Positions 39,920 to 49,526 of a DNA stretch of 64,000 bases are shown here, piece by piece (position 1 is the stretch's first letter; each line of letters opens with the position of its first letter). Below the pieces are notes generated by a model. The model was not told where the DNA came from. It did not search any database and was given only the letters and a program-made list of their open reading frames with translations. The stretch covers positions 2,046,001 to 2,110,000 of the forward strand of contig NZ_CP045740.1 of assembly GCF_009650765.1 (NCBI RefSeq). The letters run 5' to 3'. Made by a program: the position numbers and the translations under genes. Source of the DNA: Streptomyces sp. SUK 48. Lineage in GTDB: Bacteria; Actinomycetota; Actinomycetes; Streptomycetales; Streptomycetaceae.

Positions 39920-40750
39920 TCATCCCTTCACGGCGCCGTCGGTCAGACCGCTGACAGCCTTGCGTTGCAGGAAGATGAAGAGGATCAGGATGGGCAGCGC
40001 GAACAGGGTCGACGCGGCCATGGTGGCGCCCCAGTCGTCGCCGAAGGCGGTCTGGAACTGCGACAGCCACAGCGGCAGGGTCTGCTTCTCGATGTCCTTG
40101 TTGAGGATCAGGACCAGCGGGAACTCGTTCCAGGCGGTGATGAACCCGAACAGCGAGGTGGCCATGAGGCCGGGCGCGAGCAGCGGGAAGATCACCTTGC
40201 GGAACGCCTGGAAGCGGGTGCAGCCGTCGACCATCGCCGACTCCTCCAGCTCCTTCGGCACGGCGGCGATGTAGCCGCGCAGCGTCAGGACGGTGAGGGG
40301 CAGCACCATCATCGCGTAGAAGACGGTGAGCGGGACCAGGCTGTTCAGCATGTCGCCGTCGCGCACGATCATGTAGATGGCGATGATCATGACCTCCCAG
40401 GGGGCCATCTGCGCCAGCATGAAGGTGATGATGAACCCGCGCCGTCCCTTGAACCGCATCCGGGCGAGCGCGAAGGCGGCGAACAGGGCGATGACGAGCG
40501 ACAGCAGGACCGAACAGAGCGTCACGGTCACGGAGTTGGCGACCAGGGTCCAGAAGTGGTCGGCGTGCACGGCCTTGGTGAAGTGGCCGAAGGTGAAGTG
40601 CGTCGGGAACCAGACCGGGTTCTCGGTGATGATGTCGCCGGTCGGCTTGAAGGCCGTGGCGAACATCCAGTAGACGGGGAACACGAAGCCGACGAAGAGG
40701 ACGGCGGCGGTCGCGTTGGGCCAGATACGGCCGAAGAGCGAGCGCTTCAC
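39920..40750 (-). CDS. dasC: ABC sugar transporter permease (DasC-like)
   Basis: 276 aa, six helices, MalG-type: FPVYWMFATAFKPTGDI, EAA-loop region ELEESAMVDGCTRFQAFRKV. GTG at 40750 overlaps the dasB stop (GTGA). Inner-membrane half of the chitobiose importer; the ATPase (MsiK in Streptomyces) is encoded elsewhere. Confidence 0.88.
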   Translation of the reverse strand: MKRSLFGRIWPNATAAVLFVGFVFPVYWMFATAFKPTGDIITENPVWFPTHFTFGHFTKAVHADHFWTLVANSVTVTLCSVLLSLVIALFAAFALARMRFKGRRGFIITFMLAQMAPWEVMIIAIYMIVRDGDMLNSLVPLTVFYAMMVLPLTVLTLRGYIAAVPKELEESAMVDGCTRFQAFRKVIFPLLAPGLMATSLFGFITAWNEFPLVLILNKDIEKQTLPLWLSQFQTAFGDDWGATMAASTLFALPILILFIFLQRKAVSGLTDGAVKG

Positions 40751-41745
40751 AGCTCGTCCTCCTCTTGCTTGAGCACCATGCGCAGGTAGTACGAGGTGAT
40801 GACGAGCAGGACCAGGATGGTGAGGAAGGAGATCGCCGCGCCGACCCCGAAGTGCTGGTTCCCGACGCCCTCGACGTAGGCGTAGATCGGCAGGGTCTCG
40901 GTGAGCCGGTCGGGGCCGCCCTCGTTCATGGCGAAGACCTGCGGGAACGCCTTGAAGACCCAGATGACCTCGAGGAAGGTCGTGGAGTAGAGGAAGGGCC
41001 GCAGGAAGGGCAGGGTCACGGAGGTGAAGCTCTGCCAGGCGCCGGCGCCGTCCAGGGAGGCGGCCTCGTACAGCTCCTTGGGGATGGTGGTCGTCGCGGC
41101 GTAGAGGTTGATCGCGACGAACGGGATCGACTGCCACACGATGAGCAGGACGATCACCGAGAAGGTGGAGAACTGGCTGCCCATCCAGTTGTAGTCGGCC
41201 ATCGAGTGCCAGCCCAGCTTGTCCAGGACCCAGTTGACGACGCCGAAGCGCTGGGCGAACAGCCACTGGTAGACGGTGGTGGCGGCGATGACGGGCATGG
41301 CCCAGGCGAGGACGAGGCCCACCAGCAGGGTGAGGCGCATCTTCTTGCCGAGGCGGGCCAGCAGCAGTCCGATCAGGGTGCCGATCAGCATGATCAGGAC
41401 GACGTTGGCGGCGGTGAACAGGACCGAGCGTTCGACGACCTTCCAGAACTCCGAACCGCTCAGGATCTGCTGGTAGTTGTGGAAGCCGTTCCACTCGGTG
41501 AGGTGCTGGATGAGCTGCCGCGGGTTGAGGTTCTGGAACGACAGCATGCCGTTCTTGACCAGCGGCCAGCCCAGCAGGACCAGTGTGGCCGCCAGCGCGG
41601 GCAGCAGGAGGAGATAAGGAGCGGCGGCGGGGCGGCCCGCCGGGGACCGGGAGGCCCGGTCCGCACCGCGCGGCGGCGCCGGCACCCGGCCCTTGCGGAC
41701 AGCGGGCCCCCCGGCCGTGTCCGTGCCTTCGGTCTGCACTGACAT
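40747..41745 (-). CDS. dasB: ABC sugar transporter permease (DasB-like)
   Basis: 332 aa, MalF-type: YLLLLPALAATLVLLGWPLV, six helices, EAA loop KELYEAASLDGAGAWQSFTS. The N-terminus has a 40-residue Arg/Pro-rich cytoplasmic lead. Separated from dasA by 109 bp containing a hairpin. Confidence 0.88.
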   Translation of the reverse strand: MSVQTEGTDTAGGPAVRKGRVPAPPRGADRASRSPAGRPAAAPYLLLLPALAATLVLLGWPLVKNGMLSFQNLNPRQLIQHLTEWNGFHNYQQILSGSEFWKVVERSVLFTAANVVLIMLIGTLIGLLLARLGKKMRLTLLVGLVLAWAMPVIAATTVYQWLFAQRFGVVNWVLDKLGWHSMADYNWMGSQFSTFSVIVLLIVWQSIPFVAINLYAATTTIPKELYEAASLDGAGAWQSFTSVTLPFLRPFLYSTTFLEVIWVFKAFPQVFAMNEGGPDRLTETLPIYAYVEGVGNQHFGVGAAISFLTILVLLVITSYYLRMVLKQEEDEL

Positions 41746-41820
41746 GAGTCGTCGTCTCTTCCGTGGCCGTACGAAATCGTGTGCCCGCCGGCGCCGAAGG
41801 ACGCGGGCGGCGCAGGTGAG

Positions 41821-41847
41821 CCGGGGGCGTCGCTGGGACGCCCCCGG
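41821..41847 (-). terminator. Intra-operon hairpin between dasA and dasB
   Basis: 11-bp arms CCGGGGGCGTC and GACGCCCCCGG with a GCTGG loop, 7 nt after the dasA stop. It probably stabilises or attenuates the transcript so that the binding protein exceeds the permeases. Confidence 0.7.
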
Positions 41848-41854
41848 CGCGGGG

Positions 41855-43132
41855 TCAGTTCTGCTGGGCCAGGCGCTGGTTGATCTGGCTCTCGACGTCC
41901 TTGGCGGCGGCGGCCGGGGCCTTACCGTTCAGCACGGCGGTCATGTACGACTTGATGGGGTTCGGCGTGTTCTCCACCGCGGCCCACTCGGGGATCAGCG
42001 GGGTGGTGCCGCCCACCGCGGCGCCCGGGGCGGCGGCCTCGGCGGCCGCGTTGCCCTTGAGGTTGCTCTCCAGGGACGTCTTGTTCGGGATGACGCCGCC
42101 CAGCTTGGCCAGTTCGCCCTCGTACTGGTCGGACAGGGCGATCTTCAGGAACTCCTTGGCCAGGGACTGCTTCTTGCTGTTCTGGGCGACCGCGAGGTTG
42201 GAGCCGCCGAGGAAGACGCCCTCGGGCTTGTCGGCGGTGGCACCGGGGATGGTGAAGTAGCCGAGGTCCTTCTCGATGGACTTGTTGGCCTGGACGGCGG
42301 TGGCCGCCTCCCAGCCCATGCCGATGAAGGCGCCGGTCTTGCCCTTGCCGAAGACGGTGGCCTGCTGCGGGTTGGCCTCGTCCTTGTCCTTGGGGGCCTT
42401 GGAGTAGGCGGCGTACTTCTTGTAGATCTCCATGGCCGCGGCGACCTTCGGGTCCGCGAGGTTGGAGACGTACTTGTCGCCCTGCTTCTTCACCAGGTCG
42501 CCGCCCTGGCCGACGATCAGGCCGTCCAGGAAGTACCAGTTCTGGCCGGGCAGGTAGAGCGGCTCGGCGTCCGTCTTCTTGCCGATGGTGTCGAGGTCCT
42601 TGAGGAACTCGTCACGGGTCTTCGGCGTGGACTTGATGCCGGCCTGGGCCCAGATCTTCTTGTTGTAGATGACGACGCGGTTGGCGAAGTACCAGGGGGC
42701 CGCGTACTGCTTGCCGTCGTAGACGGCGGACTTGGAGACGGAGGCGGTCCAGTCGGCGCCGATGGACTGCTTGATGTCACCGAGGTCCGCGAGACCGCCG
42801 GTGGACGCGTAGGCCGGGGTCTGCGTGTTGCCGACCTCCAGGACGTCCGGCGGGGTGTCCTCCGAGAGCGCGGTGGTGATCTTCTGCTGGATCCCGTCCC
42901 ACTGCTGGATCTCGAACTTCACCTTGGCGCCGGTCTTCTTCTCGAAGGCGGCCTGCACGTCCTTGGTCCACTGCGGCGGCGCGGAGCCCGTCATGGTCCA
43001 CACCGTCAGGGTCTGGCCCTTCCAGCTGCCGGGACCCTCGTCCTTGCTGTCATTGCCGGAGCTTCCGCCACACGCCGCAACGGAGACCATCATGCCCGCG
43101 ATCACGATCGCGGAAGCGAGCTTGCGCTTCAC
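41855..43132 (-). CDS. dasA: Chitobiose-binding lipoprotein (DasA-like)
   Basis: 425 aa extracellular solute-binding lipoprotein: KRKLASAIVIAGMMVSVAAC with lipobox VAAC, KVKFEIQQWDGIQQKITTAL, EVGNTQTPAYASTGGLADLG, FIGMGWEAATAV. From memory it closely resembles S. coelicolor DasA, the N,N'-diacetylchitobiose receptor. The GTG at 43132 has GAGGAGG 4 nt upstream. Two dre-like sites lie in the promoter. Confidence 0.92.
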   Translation of the reverse strand: MKRKLASAIVIAGMMVSVAACGGSSGNDSKDEGPGSWKGQTLTVWTMTGSAPPQWTKDVQAAFEKKTGAKVKFEIQQWDGIQQKITTALSEDTPPDVLEVGNTQTPAYASTGGLADLGDIKQSIGADWTASVSKSAVYDGKQYAAPWYFANRVVIYNKKIWAQAGIKSTPKTRDEFLKDLDTIGKKTDAEPLYLPGQNWYFLDGLIVGQGGDLVKKQGDKYVSNLADPKVAAAMEIYKKYAAYSKAPKDKDEANPQQATVFGKGKTGAFIGMGWEAATAVQANKSIEKDLGYFTIPGATADKPEGVFLGGSNLAVAQNSKKQSLAKEFLKIALSDQYEGELAKLGGVIPNKTSLESNLKGNAAAEAAAPGAAVGGTTPLIPEWAAVENTPNPIKSYMTAVLNGKAPAAAAKDVESQINQRLAQQN

Positions 43133-43226
43133 GCCACCCTCCTCAGGGATGCCACTCAACCCCCCACGCCCTCGGCGGTGACCTGCGTACGACGCTGTTG
43201 CACGTAGGGCTCGGGACCTGGCCACT

Positions 43227-43242
43227 AATGGTGTAGACCAGT
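43227..43242. promoter_or_regulatory. DasR operator (dre) 1
   Basis: AATGGTGTAGACCAGT, close to the consensus ACTGGTCTAGACCASY, 95 bp before the dasA start. Confidence 0.75.
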
Positions 43243-43251
43243 ACGGTGGAG

Positions 43252-43267
43252 CTTGGCCTAGACCTTT
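43252..43267. promoter_or_regulatory. DasR operator (dre) 2
   Basis: CTTGGCCTAGACCTTT; the CTAGACC core is intact with a weaker left arm. Paired with dre 1 (25 bp, about 2.5 turns apart). Confidence 0.6.
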
Positions 43268-43388
43268 CGGGGTGTCAAGGGTGGTCCGGGAGCCGGGTCG
43301 AGGCCGTTACGAGAAAGACACCGGAGTGCTCTCGTCCGCTTCGGGGCCCCCGCACACGGCCCGTGCGTCCCTTTCGCCCGGTCCGTTC

Positions 43389-43404
43389 AGTTGGACTAGA
43401 CCAT
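43389..43404. promoter_or_regulatory. DasR operator (dre) 3, before dasR
   Basis: AGTTGGACTAGACCAT, 53 bp upstream of the dasR start; fits autoregulation. Confidence 0.6.
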
Positions 43405-43456
43405 AGGGCACTTGGTCGCTATAACGGGAGCCCATCGACCCAGCCGGAAGGCAGGC

Positions 43457-44197
43457 ATGACCACCGACGTCAGCGGCGCGCGCGTGCCGAAGTACTACCG
43501 CATCAAGCAGCGGCTGCTCGCCATGACCGAGGCGCTCCAGCCCGGTGCGGCGGTGCCGGCGGAACGGTTGCTCGCCGAGCAGTTCGACACCTCACGGACC
43601 ACCGTGCGGCAGGCGCTCCAAGAGCTGGTCGGCGAAGGGCGGCTGGACCGGATCCAGGGCAAGGGCACGTTCGTCGCGCAGCCGAAGCTGTACCGGACGC
43701 TGCAACTCACCTCGCACACCGAGGACATGCGGGCGCAGGGGCTGTCGCCGGCCTCGCAGGTGCTCGACGTCGGGGAGGTGCCGGCGGACGAGCGGCTCGC
43801 GGGGCTGCTGGGGGTCTTCGCCGGGGAGGGGGTGCTGCGGATCGAACGGCTGCGGCTCGCCAGCGGGGAGCCGATGGCGATCGAGACGACACATCTGTCC
43901 GCGCGCCGGTTCCCGGGACTGCGGGGGGTGCTGGCCTCGTGTCCCTCGCTGTACACCGCGCTGGCGGAGGTGTACGGGGTGCGGCTGTCGTCGGCCGACG
44001 AGACGATCGAGACGTCGCTGTCGACGCCCCGGGAGGCGGCGCTGCTGGCGACGGACGTGGGCCTGCCGATGCTGCTGATGTCCCGGCACTCACGGGACGC
44101 GGAGGGGGCGCCGGTGGAATGGGTGCGGTCCGTGTACCGGGGGTCGCGGTACAAGTTCGTGGCGACGCTGCGCCGGCCGGCGGTCTGGGGGGCCTAG
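43457..44197 (+). CDS. dasR: GntR/HutC-family regulator (DasR-like)
   Basis: 246 aa: winged helix [49 protein letters not shown]; effector (UTRA) domain [58 protein letters not shown]. DasR represses chitin/GlcNAc genes and responds to phosphorylated GlcNAc. It is divergent from dasA with three dre-like sites between. Whether it is the global DasR or a paralogue cannot be settled from one window. Confidence 0.9.
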   Translation: MTTDVSGARVPKYYRIKQRLLAMTEALQPGAAVPAERLLAEQFDTSRTTVRQALQELVGEGRLDRIQGKGTFVAQPKLYRTLQLTSHTEDMRAQGLSPASQVLDVGEVPADERLAGLLGVFAGEGVLRIERLRLASGEPMAIETTHLSARRFPGLRGVLASCPSLYTALAEVYGVRLSSADETIETSLSTPREAALLATDVGLPMLLMSRHSRDAEGAPVEWVRSVYRGSRYKFVATLRRPAVWGA

Positions 44198-44592
44198 GTT
44201 CTGTTGACCATCGACCACAGTCACCTTCTCGACGGACTCGATCGTGAGGCTCGCGGCCTTCTGGCCCAGCACGACTTTTGCCCCCTGTCGACCATGACCC
44301 GCGGGGCGGCGTCACCAGGTCGGAAGGCGCCGGTAGATCGAGAATGACCACCGAAAATGCTCCCTGAGCGCAGAGCGCAACACCTGTGCGTGCAGAATCG
44401 TGTGATGTAGAGCGAAGTAGGCGCTCTCGTGTACCCAGCGGAGGCGTTCGAGACGCTCGGCCGGGTAGCGGCGCTCGTTGACACCGTTCCCTGGGCGAGA
44501 CCCGGATTTCTCGAAATCTGGTCTGGACGTTTCGGGAAGGTCGCGTGTGGTTGTATAGCTCAACGAACTCTACAACCACACACGGGAGCTAC
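44198..44592. other. IS-relic stretch, no intact gene
   Basis: Starts right at the dasR stop with CTAGGTTCTGTT, the same opening as the IS end at 51616. Lower-GC sequence with short broken ORFs follows (minus-strand SLTIESVEKVTVVDGQQN and VVEFVELYNHTR). I cannot name the source element. Confidence 0.4.
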
Positions 44593-44940
44593 TCAGCCAT
44601 GACGGACCTCTCGTGTCGTGTCCGACCGAATGTCTTGGTAAAGAACTCTCCAGCCGGATCCGAGCTCTCGTGCCAGGTCACTTGCGAGTGACTCTCCTGT
44701 CGCAACGAATTCTTCCTCGGCTTGACGCGTCAGAAAACCGGACGAGATGGGGTCGTCGTGGTTGAACGTTTGGTCGAATTGTTGAGCCCAAGTGGTGAAT
44801 CGTTGCGCCAACTGAGGTGACAGATTCAGGCGAGAGTCGCCGGGCTCAATGTCGCCGGCATCAACGCCGGTGAGCCACAAGGGATGACACTCGTAGTCCG
44901 CCATGACTTTGATGGTTGGATGCCGCTTGGTTGCCGTCAT
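44593..44940 (-). CDS. Small immunity-like protein (orphan)
   Basis: 115 aa, acidic, lower GC than the chromosome: IKVMADYECHPLWLTGVDAG, LAQRFTTWAQQFDQTF, ISSGFLTRQAEEEFVATGES. This pattern resembles small proteins found behind polymorphic toxins in Streptomyces. GAGGAG lies 7 nt before the ATG at 44940, which overlaps the stop of a toxin-gene remnant (ATGA). The immunity role is inferred from context. Confidence 0.6.
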   Translation of the reverse strand: MTATKRHPTIKVMADYECHPLWLTGVDAGDIEPGDSRLNLSPQLAQRFTTWAQQFDQTFNHDDPISSGFLTRQAEEEFVATGESLASDLARELGSGWRVLYQDIRSDTTREVRHG

Positions 44941-45070
44941 CCCGTGCTCCTCGGGTTAGCGCCACTGATGAACGAGATCCTTGGCAAGTCGTCGGTGGTG
45001 GCCTTCTCGATCTTGGCGATCTCGAAGGCGAAATTAGTGCAGGTGGTCAGCTCCTCAGATTGGAACCGAC
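44937..45070 (-). pseudogene. Remnant of an ALF-repeat toxin gene
   Basis: Encodes EELTTCTNFAFEIAKIEKAT and then DDLPRISFISGANPRSTG up to a stop overlapping the immunity-like ATG. The first segment matches EELTTRTNAAIEVAKTEKAT of the intact toxin (DNA near 47514-47578). It is therefore the leftover of a second toxin gene, or of a recombined 3' cassette, with nearly all of the repeat region lost. Confidence 0.6.
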
Positions 45071-45138
45071 GATCAAGCGATCCTCTTAAGTCACGCCCGT
45101 CATCTGCGGGCCCCGGCGATTGTCTAAGCACTGAGGCT

Positions 45139-45288
45139 CACCCAGAGATGCGGTCAATGAATCGTGATCTGCTCGACCCGAGGAAGCGACCGGGGAGATA
45201 CGAGCGGAAGGGATCGTACTTCCTGGCCTTGCTCGGCCTCGCAGTGGCTCTGACCTGCTACAAGAAGCTCGCGAGACCCGCCACGTAA
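45139..45288 (+). pseudogene. Possible transposase C-terminal fragment
   Basis: Plus-strand frame ending RYERKGSYFLALLGLAVALT then CYKKLARPAT resembles the C-terminal helix of IS4/IS5-type transposases. No upstream catalytic part is present. Confidence 0.3.
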
Positions 45289-45290
45289 CT

Positions 45291-45331
45291 AGTATGCCCT
45301 GCGCCGCACTTCTTGCGCCGCAGGGCATACT
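45291..45331. terminator. Hairpin terminator of the toxin-immunity operon
   Basis: 13-bp arms AGTATGCCCTGCG (45291-45303) and CGCAGGGCATACT (45319-45331), 15 nt beyond the immunity gene stop. Confidence 0.8.
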
Positions 45332-45345
45332 GGAATCCGCTGGCG

Positions 45346-45678
45346 TCAGGTAGCGCTGAACCAGCAAATATTCACATACTCAAGCGGGTCCTCGCACGCC
45401 TGCATTTCCGAGTGGATGCGTTCCAGCGTCTCAGAGCGGGAGAGACCCCACGGGATGACGCCCTCTCCATCTTTTGGGCTCATATCTCCCACCTTGATGC
45501 CGTGGTCCATCATGTCTCCGATAAGCCTGAGTGCAGCTTCTTGCACCTCAGCTTCACTGGCGCTCTGACCTGCCACGGTTTCGGCTGCGTCCCAGAGTGG
45601 AGTGAAGTAGACCGGGGACATCTCTGTGTATCGGATCAGATAATCCAGCTCGGCGCGGTACTCGGCGTCCGCCAGCAT
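45346..45678 (-). CDS. Immunity protein for the ALF-repeat toxin
   Basis: 110 aa, acidic, helical: MLADAEYRAELDYLIRYTEM, VQEAALRLIGDMMDHGIKVG, SRSETLERIHSEMQACEDPL. It starts 12 nt after the toxin stop, in the standard toxin-immunity order, and is followed by a terminator. No family name recognised; the role is inferred from position. Confidence 0.65.
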   Translation of the reverse strand: MLADAEYRAELDYLIRYTEMSPVYFTPLWDAAETVAGQSASEAEVQEAALRLIGDMMDHGIKVGDMSPKDGEGVIPWGLSRSETLERIHSEMQACEDPLEYVNICWFSAT

Positions 45679-45690
45679 GAGCGTTCTTCC

Positions 45691-48600
45691 TTACTTAGCG
45701 TGGTATCGCTTAAATCCGAACTCTTTGGCGAGGTCCTTGGTGAAGTCGATCGTGGTATCGCCGGCCCCGCCTGAGCTGCTGAAGTTTCGGTAGTTGACGT
45801 TCCCGCCTTCCATCTTCCACACTTCAACGCTTCCCTTCCCGGGGACCTGCGTCACCTGATCAGGCGGGCCGAGCTTACTACGGATTGAGTCAGCAACGTC
45901 CTTGAGCTCATCAGGAGTGATGATGCGAACGCCTGGGCTGTCCTCGTATCCGAGGGGCTTTCCTTCCTTAAGGACAACCTCGCTAAGGTGCCCGATCCGG
46001 CCGAGGCGGGTTGATTCCGCTATCTTCTCGACGTCCTTGAGTGCCTTGAGGCCCTTGATTTCTCCCGCCCCGGGGATCACCATCGCTAGGGCTTCGCCGC
46101 ACTTCGTCGCGCTGGGATCCTTGTAGCACTCGACGGCAAGGTCGGTTCCGGTGACGGCCCAGACGAGGGCGACGAGGCGCGGGTCGTATTCGGGGGCCTC
46201 GATGGTGCCGCCCTTGTTGACACAGCGGACCAGGTTCCAGTCGACTCCGGCGACGTTGTTGTTGGGGATGCAGCGCGGCTTGTTGTCGGTTGCCGCTTGC
46301 TTCTTACGGGCTTCCTCGGCGGCCTTGCGCGCTGCGGCTTCTTCCTGCTTGCGCAGCTCGTAGGTCTTCTTCCAGGCTGCCTTGGCGTCACTATTTGCCT
46401 GGTCGGCGGACTTGCCGGCGTCCAGGGCGTCCTGTTTGGCCTGTGCCGCCGAGGCGTTGGCTGACGCGGCGGAGTTGCGTGCGTAGGTGGCGGACCATGC
46501 GGCCTGGGCGGCGGATTCGGTGGCGGCTGCGGCGTCGCGGTCCGCGGCGTCGGCGGCGTTGCGGGCGGTGGTCGCGGACTTGGCCGCTTTGTCGGCGCTG
46601 GCCTGTGCCTGATTGGCGGACTTGTCGGCGTCGGCCGCGTAGCCCTTGGCCTCGTCCGCGGACTCCTTGGCGTCTTCGGCTGCGGCCGTCGCGTCGGCGG
46701 CGGCTCCGTTGGCCTCGTAGGCGGCCTTAGCCGCCAGGAAGCTGTTCTTGCGCGCGGTGGCGGCTGCGGCATCGGCCTGGGCGACCAGGCCGGTCACCCG
46801 GGCGACGTGGGTGGCGGCCAGCTGGTCCTTGCGGTCGGCCATGTACTGCCCGACAGCGATGAAGTCGTGCAGTTCGTTGACCGGTCCGGCCAGTGCGATC
46901 TTCGCCGCGGCCTTCACCTCGGGGCCGCCGTCGTTGACCAGCTTGGAGGCCTGGGCCTCTTCATCGGTGCTGCGGGCGACGTACTGTCCGTGGGCGAGGA
47001 ACGCCGCGAGGGCTTTGCCGCTGCCGTCGGCGAGCGCGGCCTTGCCGGCTTCCTGCACGCTGGTGCCACCGGCATTGACGATCTTGGAGACTTCCACCTC
47101 CATGTCGGTGGTACCGGAGGTGTACTGGCCGGTGGTATAGAAGTCGTTGACCGTCTTGGCGTCACCCTCAAGGGCCTTGGCCGCAGCGGTGCGCACGCTC
47201 TCGTACGGGCTGGTGGTGCTCAGCTCGGAGACGGCGTCGCGGGTCTCGTCCTGCACTGCCGCGTTCCAGCCGGTACGCAGGAACGTGATCACGTCCTGGT
47301 CGGTGCCGCCCAGGACGTCGGCAGCGGCCTGGCTCACCCATGGGCCGCGGGTCTTCATCGCCTCTAGGGCGAGCTGGCGGCCCTTGGCCGCGAGAACGGC
47401 CTGATCGGCGTCCGGCTTGGCAGCCTCAGCACCGAGGGTGGCCTCGGTGGCATCCAGGTCATGCGCCTTGACGGCAACGCCGGCGGCCTGGGACACGGAC
47501 TCGTCGTAGGTAGCCTTCTCGGTCTTGGCGACCTCGATGGCGGCGTTGGTGCGGGTGGTCAGCTCCTCCGCCTCGGTCTGGCGGGCCACGTCGAAGACCT
47601 GGTGCGCCGTGGTGGCCGCGTGAGTGGCGGTGTCGGCGGCCTGCTTGGCCGCGGCCGCGTGCTGGGTCGCCAGCTTCGCCGCTTCGGCTGCCGTGCCGGC
47701 GAACTTGGCGGCCGCGTCCGCAGCATCGGCGGCCTTATCGGCGTGGTCGGCAGCCGAGTTGGCGTAGTCGCGTGCCTGGCTGGCGGCGGTGGCGGACTTG
47801 TCCGCCAAGGCTTCGGCCGCGTCCGCCGCTCGGTTGGCCTCCGCGGCGTGACGGCGCGTCTCTGCAGCGGCGGCCGCGGCCTCGCCCGAGTGGACACCCG
47901 CCGCTTCGGCAGCGGTGTTGGCGCGGTCGGCCGCATCGGCGGCCGCGTTCGCGTTCGCCCCGGCGCTGCGGGAGGCCTTCACCGCGGCCTTCGCCGCCAG
48001 CGACGCCTTGCCCGCCTGGTCCGCGGCCACCGCGGAACGGCGCGCGAGATCGGCGGCCTTGTGTGCGGCCTTGGCCTTGGCGGCTGCATCTGCGGCCTGG
48101 TTCTTGTCCTTGCCTGCAGCGATCGCAGCGTTGTAGGCGTCCTCGGCAGCGTCCGCAGCCTGCGCAGCGGCGCTCGCGGTCTGCGCGGCCGCGAGCGCGG
48201 CGATGCGCGCGGAACGGTTGGCCGCGTTCGCGGCACTAATCGCGCTCTGTGCGGCGGATGCGGCCTGGCGGGCCGCATCGGCGGCCTGCTTGGCCTTGAC
48301 TGCGGCCATCTTCGAGTCGTTCTTGGCCGCCTCGGTCTCGGTCGCGGCCTTGTCGGCAGCCTTCCGCGCCTGCCCGGCTGCTGCGATCGCCTTCTTCGAC
48401 TGCTCCTGGGCGGCCTCGGTCTCCTTCTTCGCCTGCTTGCCGGCCTTCTCCGCCTGATCCGTCAGTTCGGCGATGGTGGCGTGTTCCTCGTCGCGGTCAC
48501 GGGCCGTGAACTGGCCGACCTCCAGGAACTCGACGATGTCATCCGCGCTGCCCCTGAGAGCCAGCTTGCCGGCGGCCCGCACGTTCGGCCCGCCCGCATT

Positions 48601-49230
48601 GATGATCTTGGAGACCTCGACCTCGTTGTCGATCTCCCTGGCGTCGTACTGGCCGCGGTCGAGAAACCTCGCCCGGTCGGCGGCGGTGCCGCTCAGTGCC
48701 TTCTTCCCGGCCTCCTGCACGCTGGGGCCGCCGTAGTTGACGATCCGGGAGACATCGACCTCCTGGTCCTGCTCCAGCGGTGCCTTCCACCCGTCTTTCA
48801 AGAAGGCGTGCAGTTGCTCCGGGGTACCCGCCAGCGCTGTCTTCGCGGCATCCCTGACCGCGGGACCACCTGCGTTGAAGATGCGGCTGACATCGACCTC
48901 GTCATCGAGGTTCTGGATCGCAGGCGCGTCGTCGAGGAACTTCTTGATGTCGTCGCTGCCGCCGAGCAGTGCCTGTTCGGCGGCTTCCTTGATGCCCGTG
49001 CCGCCGTACTGCCAGTAGTCGACGGCCTGTTCACGATCGGTGAGGACTGGAACGCCATCCTGGTCTGTGGCAGCCGCGGCTGGCACAGGCATACTCAGCA
49101 ACCCGGCTATAAGCATCCCGGGGAGCATGGCTGCAGCTCTGCGGGTGCCCCACCGCTGCGTCCTGTTCCGGTGTCTTGACTCGGTCCGACGTGAGGTACC
49201 AGCGCCGTGGCCGAGTGGTCGTCTTCCCAC
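45691..49230 (-). CDS. Secreted ALF-repeat polymorphic toxin
   Basis: 1,179 aa. An Arg-rich start and signal peptide (MLPGMLIAGLLSMPVPAAAA, ending near residue 54), then ALF repeats in two blocks (about 60-250 and 650-840; units like VDVSRIFNAGGPAVRDAAKTALAGTP) separated by a long Ala/Asp/Lys coiled coil. A second coiled coil (about 850-1020), a short linker (CIPNNNVAGVDWNLVRCVNK) and a C-terminal 110-residue domain ending in VNYRNFSSSGGAG and FGFKRYHAK follow. The tail is the likely toxin, perhaps a nuclease, but not identified. GTG at 49230 has AAAGGA 6-7 nt upstream. Probably secreted for competition with neighbours. Confidence 0.85.
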   Translation of the reverse strand: MGRRPLGHGAGTSRRTESRHRNRTQRWGTRRAAAMLPGMLIAGLLSMPVPAAAATDQDGVPVLTDREQAVDYWQYGGTGIKEAAEQALLGGSDDIKKFLDDAPAIQNLDDEVDVSRIFNAGGPAVRDAAKTALAGTPEQLHAFLKDGWKAPLEQDQEVDVSRIVNYGGPSVQEAGKKALSGTAADRARFLDRGQYDAREIDNEVEVSKIINAGGPNVRAAGKLALRGSADDIVEFLEVGQFTARDRDEEHATIAELTDQAEKAGKQAKKETEAAQEQSKKAIAAAGQARKAADKAATETEAAKNDSKMAAVKAKQAADAARQAASAAQSAISAANAANRSARIAALAAAQTASAAAQAADAAEDAYNAAIAAGKDKNQAADAAAKAKAAHKAADLARRSAVAADQAGKASLAAKAAVKASRSAGANANAAADAADRANTAAEAAGVHSGEAAAAAAETRRHAAEANRAADAAEALADKSATAASQARDYANSAADHADKAADAADAAAKFAGTAAEAAKLATQHAAAAKQAADTATHAATTAHQVFDVARQTEAEELTTRTNAAIEVAKTEKATYDESVSQAAGVAVKAHDLDATEATLGAEAAKPDADQAVLAAKGRQLALEAMKTRGPWVSQAAADVLGGTDQDVITFLRTGWNAAVQDETRDAVSELSTTSPYESVRTAAAKALEGDAKTVNDFYTTGQYTSGTTDMEVEVSKIVNAGGTSVQEAGKAALADGSGKALAAFLAHGQYVARSTDEEAQASKLVNDGGPEVKAAAKIALAGPVNELHDFIAVGQYMADRKDQLAATHVARVTGLVAQADAAAATARKNSFLAAKAAYEANGAAADATAAAEDAKESADEAKGYAADADKSANQAQASADKAAKSATTARNAADAADRDAAAATESAAQAAWSATYARNSAASANASAAQAKQDALDAGKSADQANSDAKAAWKKTYELRKQEEAAARKAAEEARKKQAATDNKPRCIPNNNVAGVDWNLVRCVNKGGTIEAPEYDPRLVALVWAVTGTDLAVECYKDPSATKCGEALAMVIPGAGEIKGLKALKDVEKIAESTRLGRIGHLSEVVLKEGKPLGYEDSPGVRIITPDELKDVADSIRSKLGPPDQVTQVPGKGSVEVWKMEGGNVNYRNFSSSGGAGDTTIDFTKDLAKEFGFKRYHAK

Positions 49231-49526
49231 CCTGATTCCTTTCTCTCGGCCCGCACAGCGAACGTGCGGTGCCTCATACCGATCGCAGCGAAGGCGAGAT
49301 CCCTCGAAACGCCCACCTCCAAGCGGAACGCTCGTGTGAGGTACTTGATGAGGAGTCAGGGTTGCTCACCAAGGCGAAGCCTGACACCTTCGCGATGACT
49401 TCGTTTGGGCGCGAAACAGCCCCTGAGCTGGGAGTTGTCGAGGAGAGTGAAGCATACATGTGATTTACTTATGAAAATCTTGTGAGGCGTCACTCGCGCC
49501 GACCTGCCTCTAACCGGAAGGAAGAT

